From CAIQPS01 sp963721365 (GTDB lineage Bacteria; Actinomycetota; Thermoleophilia; RBG-16-64-13), in the NCBI GenBank assembly GCA_963721365.1, contig CAVRJE010000021.1:1-64000 (forward strand): a stretch of 64,000 bases of DNA, given 5' to 3'. A program made the position numbers and the translations under genes. Shown here in pieces: positions 35,471 through 44,903 of the stretch (the first letter of the stretch is position 1; every line of letters starts with the position of its first letter). The notes under the pieces are model-generated. The model was given only the letters and a program-made list of their open reading frames with translations, did not search any database and was not told the origin of the DNA.

Positions 35471-37164
35471 CAGTCACGCTCCATCATGTCGTGGACGGTG
35501 CCGCCGGCCGGGATCATCGGGATAGACATTGGCTTCCCGCTTGACCCGGATGTCGATGACTGGCCGGCCCGTCGCTGCCGAAGGCCACCCGCAAGCACCT
35601 CTTCCAGGTCTTCCGGCCTGGTCACCCGGTGGCCCTCCGCCCCATACGCGTCGGCCAGCTTGACGAAGTCGGGCTGACATTCCATGCAGGTGTGGCTGTA
35701 GCGCTGGTTCCAGAAGAGCTCCTGCCACTGCCGGACCATGCCCAGATACTGGTTGTTGATGATGCAGACCTTCACCGGCAGCCCGTACTGGACCGCGGTG
35801 GCCAGCTCCTGCAGCGTCATCTGGAACGAGCCGTCGCCGGCGATGTCGATCACGAGCTGGCCGGGACAGGCGACCTGCGCCCCGATGGCCGCCGGGAAAC
35901 CGAAGCCCATGGTGCCGAGGCCGCCGGAGCTGATGAACCGGCGGGGATAGCGGCAGAGGTAGTGCTGGGCCGCCCACATCTGATGCTGCCCCACTTCGGT
36001 GCAGACGACCGCTTCGCCGCGGGTGACCTCCCAGATCTTGTTGATGGCCCACTCGGGCATGATCTCGCCGTTCTCCGACTCCCTGACGATCAGCGGATGA
36101 TCGCGCTTCCAGGCCTCCACCTGCTCCATCCAGGGCAGGTGCCGGTCCGGAGAGAGATCCAGCTTCCTGAGCTCGACCAGCGAGTGCCGCCAGCACCCGC
36201 TTGGCGTCGCCCACGATGGGCACGTCGATGGCCACGTTCTTGGAGATCTCCGCCGGGTCGACGTCGACGTGGACGAACGTGGCGTGCGGGGCGAAGGCCT
36301 CCAGCTTGCCGGTGACCCGGTCGTCGAAGCGGACGCCCACCGCGAAGATGAGGTCCGCCTGGCTGAGGGCGTAGTTGGCGTACGGGGTGCCGTGCATCCC
36401 CACCATGCCCATGGCGAGCTCGTGGTCTTCGGGGAAACAGCCCTTGCCGGTGAGGGTCGTGGCGACCGGGATGTGGCCGTAGAGCGCCAGTTCCCGCAGT
36501 TCGTCGGAGGCGCCGGAGATGATCACCCCGCCGCCGGCGTAGATGACCGGGCGCTCGGCCGCGGCTATCACGCGCGCCGCCTCGCGGATCTGCTTGGGAT
36601 GCCCCTTCAGGGTCGGGCTTGTAGCCGGGAAGGTGCATCTGCGGCAGCTCCGCCGGGTCGAACTCCATCTCTTCCTTGGTCACGTCCACCGGGATGTCGA
36701 TGACCACCGGGCCCGGGACGTCCGGTGCCGGCGATGTAGAAGGCCTCCCGGATGATGCGCGGGAGGTCGGCCGAGTCCTTGACCAGGTAGCTGTGCTTGA
36801 CGATCGGCAGGGTGATGCCGGTGACGTCGGCCTCCTGGAACGAGTCGAGCCCGATGAGGTGGCGGCTCACCTGGCCGGTGATGGCCACCATGGGCACGCT
36901 GTCCATGTAGGCGTTGGCGATGGGGGTGACGAGGTTGGTGGCGCCGGGACCGGAGGTGGCCAGGCACACGCCCACCTTGCCCGAAGCCCGGGCGTAGCCG
37001 TCGGCCGCGTGGCCCGCGCCCTGCTCGTGCCGGACCAGGATGTGGTTGATATCGAAGTCGTAGAGTGCGTCGTACAGGGGAAGAAGGACTCCCCCGGGAA
37101 ATCCGAATATGGTGTCGACCCCTTCGCGCTTGAGCGCTTCCAGGATCACTCGCGCTGCTTTCAT
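35470..37164 (-). CDS. ilvB: acetolactate synthase large (catalytic) subunit (several frame changes)
   Basis: About 563 residues, a ThDP- and FAD-dependent enzyme. N-terminal ThDP segment with the catalytic Glu (RHEQGAGHAADGYARASGKVG), FAD region, and C-terminal ThDP motif (GDGSFQMTLQELATA...NNQYLGMVRQWQ). It makes acetolactate and acetohydroxybutyrate. Frame changes occur near 36715, 36605, 36180, 35580 and 35525; the sequence around each is conserved, and one-base edits rejoin GTGRPGPVVIDIPVDV and PKQIREAARVIAAAERP. The ATG is at 37164. It is coupled to ilvN by a 4-base overlap. Confidence 0.9.
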
Positions 37165-37199
37165 GACTGCTCCGCTGTAGCTATCTGCTATCTGGCGGC

Positions 37200-38883
37200 T
37201 TAGGAAAGCGGTTCCCCGCCACCCAGTACCGCGCCGGTCTCGGCCCCGGAGACGAAGGCTACATAGCGGCGCAGCACGCCCGAATACTTCCGAGCCGGGC
37301 GCTGCCACGCCGTTTTCCTTCGTTCCAACTCCGTCGTCGCCGACCTCGAGAGTCAGGGTCCGCGCGGGGATGTCGATGCTGATCATGTCCCCGTCCTGGA
37401 CGAGAGCTATGGGGCCTCCGTCCAGCGCCTCGGGCGCCACGTGGCCGATGCTCGCCCCCCGGCTGGCCCCGCTGAAGCGGCCGTCGGTGATGAGCGCCAC
37501 GCTCTGATCCAGACCCGCGCCCGCCAGAGCCGAAGTGGGTGTGAGCATCTCCGGCATCCCGGGACCGCCTTTCGGTCCCACGTACCGGATGACTACGACC
37601 GAGCCCGGGACTATCCTGCCTTCCTCGATGGCTTCCATGAGGGACGGCTCGTCGTCGAAGACCATGGCCGGTCCCCTGTGGACGAGCATCTCGGGCAGGA
37701 CGGCGGATTCTTTGACCACGGCGCCCCGGGGCGCGAGGTTGCCGAAGAGCATGGCCAGGCCGCCGGTGGCGCGGTACGGCCGATCGAGCGGCCGGATGAC
37801 TTCGTCGTCGCGGACCGAGGCCGCCTTGTACTGCGTCGCCATGTCGACGCCGGCGATGGTGGGCACGGAACCGTCCACGAGGCCGGCTTCGCCCAGCCGG
37901 TTCATCACGGCCATGACGCCGCCCGCCCGGTGGAGGTCTTCCATGTGCTGGCTGCCGGAAGGCGCCAGCTTGACCAGGTTGGGCGTCCGGTCGGCGATCT
38001 CGTTGAAGGTCTCGAGGCTCGAGCTCGACCTCGGCTTCGTTCGCGATGGCCATCAGGTGCAGCACCGTGTTGGTGGAGCAGCCCAGGGCCGCGTCGACGG
38101 CGAGGGCGTTGCGGAGGCTGGCCTCGCTCAGGAAGCGGCGGGCGGTCCAGCCCTTGCGCACCACCTCGACCGCCGCCGCGCCGGTGTTGCGGGCCAGGGT
38201 CAGCCGGGCGGAGAACGGCGCCGGGATGGTGGCGTCGCCGGGAAGCGTGAGACCGAGGGTCTCCATGACGCAGCCCATGGAGTTGGCGGTGAACAGGCCC
38301 GGCGCAGGAGCCGCAGGTGGGGCAGACCGCGTCCTCCAGCTCGCAGAGCTCCTCGGCGGTCATGTCGCCCTTGAAGTACTTGCCCACGCCCTCGAAGATC
38401 TGGGACAGGCCGACTTTGCGGCCCTGGTAGTCGCCGGCCAGCATGGGGCCGCCGGAGACCAGCACCACCGGGATGTCGAGCCGCGCCGCGGCCATGACCA
38501 TGCCGGGCACGATCTTGTCGCAGTTGGGGATGAGCACCAGGCCGTCCAGCGCCGTGCGCCTTGGCCATGATCTCCACCGAGTCGGCGATGACTTCGCGCG
38601 ACACCAGGGAGTAGTTCATGCCCTCGTGGTTCATCGCCAGGCCGTCGCAGACGCCGATGACGTTGAACTCCAGCGGGATGCCGCCGCCCTGATACACCCC
38701 GTACTTGACCTGCTGGGCGATGGTGTTCAGGTGCATGTGCCCGGGGATCAGCTCGTTGAACGAGTTGGCTACGCCGATGAGCGGCCGGTCGGCGTCGCCC
38801 CGGCCGATGCCGAGAGCGCGTAGAAGCGAACGATGCGGGGCCCGAGCGGGACCGGAGTACACGCGGTGACTGATACCTTCCAA
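37200..38883 (-). CDS. ilvD: dihydroxy-acid dehydratase (several frame changes)
   Basis: About 561 residues. The iron-sulphur cluster cysteines lie in LIPNCDKIVPG and CPTCGSCAGLFTANSMG, with GVCDGLAMNHEGM between residues 70 and 85. It dehydrates 2,3-dihydroxy-isovalerate and -methylvalerate. Frame changes near 38555, 38305, 38020 and 37290 break it. Three are extra bases in C/G runs; after the last, RKYSGVLRRYVAFVSGAETG leads to the TAA at 37200. The start is a TTG at 38883 with GGGAGA about 8 bases upstream. It heads the ilv unit, divergent from the aminotransferase gene. Confidence 0.9.
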
Positions 38884-39047
38884 GACTATCTCCCAAGCCG
38901 AGGTGAAATAGACAAGAAGATCGAGACGTCCACGTAGTTTACTAGACCCGGGGGCCGATTCAAGCGCGAGGTCGTGGTACGCTCAGGATCAACAAGGACT
39001 GATAGCCGCGGGCCGTTCGAGCCGTGGCGAAACCGGTTGGAGGAGTC

Positions 39048-40378
39048 ATGACGACGAACGCCGAACTTGCCGCCCTCAGAGCACAGGTGATCCCGCGTGG
39101 CGTGCCCGCCACCGCGCCTGTCTACGTGGCGAGCGCGCGAAACGCGACCATCACCGACGTCGAGGGCCGAGAGTACATCGACTTCGCCGCCGGCATCGGC
39201 GTCATGAACGTGGGCCACAGCCATCCCAAGGTGGTGGCGGCCGTCAAGGAGCAGGCCGATCTCTACTCGCACATGTGCTTCGGGCTGTTCGGCTACGAGA
39301 CCTACCTCAAACTGGCCGAGAAGCTCAACACGCTGGCTCGCCGGGCGACTTCCCCAAGCGCACCTTCTTTATGAACTCCGGGCGCCGAGGCGGTGGAGAA
39401 CGCCATCAAGATCGCCCGCTACGCCACGGGCCGCAAGTCCATCATCGCCTTTGACGACGCCTTCCACGGCCGCACCTACATGACCCTCAGCCTCACCTCC
39501 CAGGTGGCGCCGTACAAGGTGGGCTTCGGACCGTACGCGTCCGAGGTCTACCGGGTCCCGTACGCCTACTGCTACCGCTGCCCGCTGGCCCTGTCCCACC
39601 CGGCCTGCGGCTGCGCGTGCGTGGAGCTGCTCGAGCAGGCCTTCGCCAAGCAGGTCAACGCCGAGGAGGTGGCGGCCGTCATCGCCGAGCCGGTCCAGGG
39701 CGAGGGCGGCTTCATCGTCCCGCCGCCGGAGTACATGGGCATGATCAAGAAGATCTGCGAGAAGCACGGCATCCTTCTCATCGCCGACGAGATCCAGACC
39801 GGCATGGGCCGGACGGGCAAGTGGTTCGCCATGGAGCACTGGGGCGTGGCGCCCGACATCATGACCACGGCCAAGGCTCTGGGCGCCGGCTTCCCCATCT
39901 CGGGGATAACCGGCCGGCAGGAGATCATGGACGCCGTCCACCCGAGCGGCGTGGGCACCACGTTCGGCGGCAACCCCACCGGGTGCCGCGCAGGGCTGGC
40001 CGTCTTCGACATCATCGAGAGCGAGGGGCTCTGGAGCGGGCGACCGTGCTGGGCAACCGCATCCGCTCCCGCTTCCGGGAGCTGCAGACAGCGACTACCC
40101 GGTCATCGGCGACGTCCGCGGCATCGGCGCCATGGCGGCCATGGAGCTGGTGGAGGACCCGGAGACCAAGAAGCCGGCCGGCGACTTCGCCAAGGCCTTC
40201 CGCGACGAAGCTCTACGAGAACGGCGTCGTGAACGTCGGCGCGGGCACCTATCACAACGTGATCCGCATCCTGGTACCGCTGACGATCGAAGACTCTACT
40301 CTGGCTCGAGGGTTGGACATCTTCGAGGAGACACTGGCGCAGGTGAGCAAGACGGTCACCTGGGACAACGCCGGCTGA
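39048..40378 (+). CDS. gabT: 4-aminobutyrate aminotransferase-type class III enzyme (frame changes)
   Basis: About 443 residues, ATG 39048 after TTGGAGGAG. Class III PLP fold: GIGVMNVGHSHPKV, NSGAEAVENAIKIAR, FHGRTYMTLSLT, ADEIQTGMGRTGKWF, and the PLP lysine in TTAKALGAGFP. A Cys-rich insert (YAYCYRCPLALSHPACGCAC) is typical of GabT from anaerobes. The enzyme transfers the amino group of GABA or a related omega-amino acid to 2-oxoglutarate. Frame changes near 39340/39370 (compensating), 40040, 40085 and 40205 interrupt it. It is divergent from ilvD and followed 73 bases later by an AOR-family gene. Confidence 0.85.
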
Positions 40379-40451
40379 GGAGGCCGGGCGATCCGACTGA
40401 GGCGGCCGCGGCGACCGGGCCGCGGCGAGGCGAGATGGCGGGAGGTTGCGA

Positions 40452-42250
40452 ATGAGCGACATGAGAAGAGTGCTGGTGGTCGACCTGACGGCCGCGGCCT
40501 CGCACGTTGAAGAGACTCGACACCGACGGCACCCTCGGCCTGGGCGGAAAGGTCCTCGGCATCCGCTTGCTCGAGAAGTACCTCGACCCGGCAGTCGACC
40601 CCCTCTCCCCCGAGAACGTCATCGCCATCACCCCGAGCCTACTCTCGGCGTACGGCATGTATGGTTCCAACCGGTTCGGCGCCTTCACCAAGAGCCCGCT
40701 CACCGGCATCTGGCTGGAGTGCTACTGCGGCGGCACGTTCGCCCGCACGCTTCGGCCGAGACCGGCTGGGACGCGCTCGTCGTGCACGGGAGCGGCCGAA
40801 GGCCCGGTGCACCTCCACATCACGGCGGATGGGGCGCGAGATCCTGCCGGCCGGCGACCTCTGGGGAAAAGACACCCGGGTCGACCGAGGACGAGGTGCT
40901 TGCCGGGCTGGAGAAGCGGTCCTCGGTCCTCTGCATCGGGGTGGCCGGCGAGAACCTGGTGAAGGTCGCGTCGGTCATGCACGAACGCGCCCACACGCTG
41001 GGGCGAGGCGGCATGGGAGCCGTGTTCGGCAGCAAGAAGCTGAAGGTCCTGAGCGTCACCTCGCCCGGACCTCTGAAGACTGGAGCCCCAGGAGCAGTTC
41101 GCCGAGAGGCGCCGGGAGGTCGCCAAGCTGGCGTCGGAGGCGCCTTCCACCCGCAACTACCACCTGTACGGCACCCCGGTCATGGTCGGCCTGGTCAACG
41201 AGGCCGGGGCCTTCCCCACCGACTTCTTCGCCAAAGGGGAAGCTCCTCACCGAAGCACGCTCGAGGTCGAGCGCTGGAACGAGTGGTGCACGTGTAGAGA
41301 GCGACAGCTGTCCTCCGTGCCAACTGCGCTGCCGCAAACGATTGACGTGACCGAGGGCCCGGAAGCCGGCCGGGAGATCCACGGTCCGGAGTACGAGACG
41401 CTCTACGCCTTCGGCGGCTCGTGCATGGTGGAGCACGCCTTCGATGTGGCCAAGCTCAACGAGCGCTGCAACCTACTGGGCTGGACACCATGAGCACCGG
41501 CAACCTGGCCGCCGTCGCCATCAAGGCGCAGGGAGAGCAGGGCGGCTTGCCGAGGGGCCGGCCGCCGGCGACGTGGAGGCGATAAGCCGCCTCCTCGACG
41601 AGATCGCCACCCGGGCGACCTCTCGCGGGAGACACCCTGGCCGAGGGCATGGACCACGCCCTGGCGGTGTTCGACATGAAGCGATCGGTCGGTCACCAGC
41701 AAAGGGATGGACCCGGCCGGCTACGAGCCGCGCCGGCTCAAGGGGATGGCTCTCAGCTACGCCCTCAGCCCCCGCGGCGCCTGCCATCTCCGAGCCACCT
41801 TCTACAAGCCGGAACTGGGCGGGCTTCTCGAGGACCTGGACGACGACACCTACGTCGAGACCTACATCGACTGGGAAGACCGCATGCTCCTCTGGACAGC
41901 CTCACCATGTGCCGCTTCTATCGCGATCTGCTCACGCTGGGACTTCCTGACCTCCGCCGACGACCCAGTTGAACGGGGAGCCGGTGGCAAGGCGGAACTC
42001 GAGGAGCTATCTACGACGAGACACTCACCCGCATCCGCCGCCTCAATCTGGCCTTCGGCGCTGACTCCGGCCGGCCGACACGGTCGCTGAGCGGTTCTTC
42101 ACCGAGCCCACCGACAAGGCCCCGGCCCTCGACAGGGCGGAACTCGAGCGCCGGGTGCGACTCTACTGGACCAAGCGGGGCTGGAGCGAAGAGGGCTACC
42201 CCGCCGGCATCGAGCCGGTGGCCGCCGAGGGCGTAGGAGCGGCGCCTAGC
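40452..42250 (+). CDS. tungsten-type aldehyde ferredoxin oxidoreductase family protein (heavily frame-broken)
   Basis: ATG 40452 follows GGAGG. Assembled across frames the protein reads like AOR: NRFGAFTKSPLTG near residue 75, RAHTLGRGGMGAVFGSKKLK, CPPCQLRCRKRL (three cluster cysteines), GPEYETLYAFGGSC and LNERCNLLGLDT (fourth cysteine). AOR enzymes oxidise aldehydes to acids with ferredoxin using a tungstopterin and a 4Fe-4S cluster. At least ten frame changes occur in 1.8 kb, far more than elsewhere, so a genuine decaying gene is possible. The exact stop is unclear; the C-terminal part ends near 42250 by convergence with the dehydrogenase gene. Confidence 0.65.
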
Positions 42251-42256
42251 GGCGCC
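42241..42256. terminator. short GC hairpin between convergent genes
   Basis: GGCGCC-TAGC-GGCGCC forms a 6-bp stem with a 4-base loop at the point where the AOR-family gene and the dehydrogenase meet; the loop includes part of the dehydrogenase stop codon. Confidence 0.35.
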
Positions 42257-43263
42257 GGGCGACCTCTTCGGCGATGGCCTCGCCCATGTCCTTGGTGCCC
42301 GCGGTGCCGCCCAGGTCGTAGGTCACCCGGCGGCCCTCGCCGATGACGGTCCGCACCGCCTCGAAGAGCGCGTGGGCCGCCGCGGCCTCGCCCAGGTGGG
42401 CCAGCATGAGCACGGCCGACAGCACCAGGGCCGTCGGGTCGGCCTTGTCGAGCCCGGCGTACTTGGGCGCCGAGCCGTGCACCGGCTCGAAGACGGCCAT
42501 CCGCTCGCCGATGTTGGCGCCCGGGCGCCACACCCAGGCCGCCGACCAGGCCGGCGCAGAGGTCGCTGATGATGTCGCCGTAGAGGTTGGGGCAGAGCAG
42601 CACGTCGTACAGTTCGGGCTTCTGCACCAGCTGCATGCACATGTTGTCGACGATGCGGTCCTCGAACTCGATGTCCGGGTAGCCGGCCGGCCACGTCCCG
42701 GGCCACCTCCAGGAAGAGCCCGTCGGTGCACTTCATGATGTTGGCCTTGTGCACGGCCGTGACCTTGCGCCGCTTCTCGCGCCGGGCGTAGTCGAAGGCG
42801 AACCGGGCGATCCGCTCGCTGCCCCGGCGGGTGATGATCTTGATGGACTCGGCCGCGTCCTGGCCCACCATGTGCTCGACGCCGGCGTAGAGGTCCTCGG
42901 TGTTCTCCCGGACGATCACCAGGTCGACGTCCTCGTAGCGCGACCGCACGCCGGGGATGCTGACCGCCGGGCCGCAGGTTGGCGTAGAGGTCCAGCTCCT
43001 TTGCGCAGCCCCACGTTGACGCTGCGGAAGCCGGACCCGACCGGGGTGGTGATGGGGCCCTTGATGGCGACCTTGGTGTCTCTGACGGAGTCGATGACCG
43101 CCTGCGGCAGCGGCGTGCCGTACTTGTCCATGACGTCGGCGCCCGCCTCCACGTCGATCCACTCGATCTGCACGCCGGTCGCCGCCACCGCCACCTTGGC
43201 CGCCGCCATGATCTCCGGGCCGATCCCGTCGCCCGGGATGCAGGTGACCCTGTACGTCGTCAT
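42246..43263 (-). CDS. NAD-dependent isocitrate dehydrogenase-type enzyme (frame changes)
   Basis: About 337 residues of the isocitrate/isopropylmalate dehydrogenase family. IPGDGIGPEI at the start, SVNVGLRKELDLYANLRP (restored across a change near 43000), RENTEDLYAGVEH, KANIMKCTDGLF, and NLYGDIISDLCAGLVGGLG with metal-binding aspartates. The LRKELDLYANLRP segment is typical of NAD-type IDH rather than LeuB. It oxidises isocitrate to 2-oxoglutarate; homoisocitrate or isopropylmalate cannot be fully excluded. Further changes lie near 42690 and 42535. ATG 43263 follows GAGGAGG. The IDH product is also the amino acceptor of the nearby aminotransferase. Confidence 0.8.
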
Positions 43264-43377
43264 CGTTCCTCCTCACTTGAAGCTCGATTCAATGAAGCTG
43301 CGGCCGCCGAGTCCGCCTGTACGGCGCGATGCGTCGTCCTCGGTCGCGCCCGAGTTGGCCAGCATGGTTGGAGCATG

Positions 43378-44781
43378 CTACCGAAGGTCCCCGGCGGAGC
43401 GCAAGTTCAGAGGCCGAGATTCGCCAGGCACGAGCGGCGATATGTTCTCATCGGGCCGGTACAGCAGGCTGCGGGCATCCTCCCACATCTGCGCCATCTT
43501 CTGCCTGTCGTCGGCAGTGAGAGGCACGTCGGTGTCGGGCTCCAGCCCGGGCAGCACGGGCAGTATGCGGTCACTTCTGCGGCAGTCTCGTGGTCGGTCC
43601 CCGGTCCGACCCGCCTGGACAGTACACAGGCAGGTAGCTGACCCCGGTGACGTAGGTGCGCAGATCGCGCTTCTCCAGGTGGAGATAGGCGATCATCCCG
43701 CTCTCGGGCGACTCCGGCTGCAGCGCAGAGACCGCCTCCTCCGCGGACCGCCTCCTCCGCGGAGAGGAAGTCGCCCAGAGAGTAGGCCACATATTTGTCG
43801 TTCGCCCGCCAGCTGGCATAGGTGAAGATGTGCCCGATCGTCTGGACCACACGGGCGTGGCACCCGAGGATCGCGTCCACCCCGTGATCGAGTATCTCCT
43901 CGGAGAGCGCCACCTGCTCGGTGCTCGGCTCCTGTTCGTATTCGGTGCCGTAGTTGAGCATCGCCACCACCGCGTCGGCGCCCTAACTCCGGGCGGTCAT
44001 GGCGTCCTGGGTCACGGTCGCGAGGTCGAGCATGTTGACGGCGAAGTCCTTCTTCTCCTCAGCCGGAAGCGATCCGGCGACCGAGGCCGTGTAGTCGAGG
44101 AAGGCCACCTTGATGCCCTTGATGTCGACGATCACCGGGGTGTTCCGCTCCTTCTGCGACCGGGAGGTCCCCACGTGCGCCAGCCCGGCATCATCGAGCC
44201 GGTCGAGCGTTCCCACGAGCCCCTCCCACCCCAGGTCGAGGGAGTGATGGTTGGCCGTCGCCGACCAGGTCTATCCCCGTCTTCTTGAGCTCGAAGGCCA
44301 GTTCCCGGGGGGCATTGGCTACGGATTCCGAGGTGTAGCCCGCCTCGGCCCCGCCAGCCGGGGCTCGAGCGCGGCCACCGTGTAGTCAGCCTTGAAAAGG
44401 TACGGGGCGATGGGCGCAAGGATCGGGCCGAAATCGTAGGAGCCGGTCTGGGGATCGCGGACGGATTCCAGGATGGGCATCGGGGCGAGGATATCTCCCA
44501 CCGCGGCGATGATGATGTCGGTGGGGCCGGTGGTGGTGGTCGTCGACGAGGTCGGCTCGGGCGGCGGCGGCGGAGGCGGAGCCTCGGTGGTGGTCGTCGT
44601 GGTCTCCAGTCCCGGGATGGTGGTGGCGACGACGACGGTGGGCGGCACGGTCAGGGTCACACCCGCGTAGCCAAGCACGCGGCTGCGTGTCTTCGACCGG
44701 CAGAAGCATCAGCGGCGCACAGAGGGCGACTACCGCAAGGACGGCGCCCAGAGCTTTCAGCGCGTTTCGCATGTTGGTCAT
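43378..44781 (-). CDS. CapA-like (PgsA-type) metallophosphatase-fold protein (frame-broken)
   Basis: About 465 residues after repair. An N-terminal membrane anchor (ALGAVLAVVALCAPLMLL), a Thr/Pro-rich linker (GLETTTTTTEAPPPPPPPEP), then the CapA fold: AAVGDILAPMP, ANHHSLDLG, VGTSRSQKER, GCHARVVQ, YSLGDFLS. CapA/PgsA proteins act in poly-gamma-glutamate capsule synthesis or as related surface hydrolases. It is interrupted by frame changes near 44690, 44350 and 44270, an in-frame TAG at 43983, a 16-bp tandem duplication at 43731-43762, and a change near 43585. Repair gives an ending TADDRQKMAQMWEDARSLLY and a stop at 43378. Confidence 0.7.
43731..43762. repeat. 16-bp perfect tandem duplication inside the CapA-like gene
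   Basis: ACCGCCTCCTCCGCGG occurs twice in direct succession (43731-43746 and 43747-43762). Sixteen is not a multiple of three, so it shifts the frame. Deleting one copy restores DFLSAEEAVSALQPESPES followed by GMIAYLHLEKRDL, which is continuous CapA sequence. Confidence 0.9.
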
Positions 44782-44903
44782 TGTAGCCCCGATCGACGGC
44801 CCCGGCCATGCCGCCCAGCGGTACCGGCGGCTAGGGACGTAGTATCATCTTCCCCTGCTGGAGAAACCGATAGTGAAGACAGCGAGAGGACACGGTAGGT
44901 TCC

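Noticed and set aside
43731..43762. Could the tandem 16-mer be part of a CRISPR or VNTR array?
   Set aside because: Only two contiguous copies with no spacers, inside a coding sequence.
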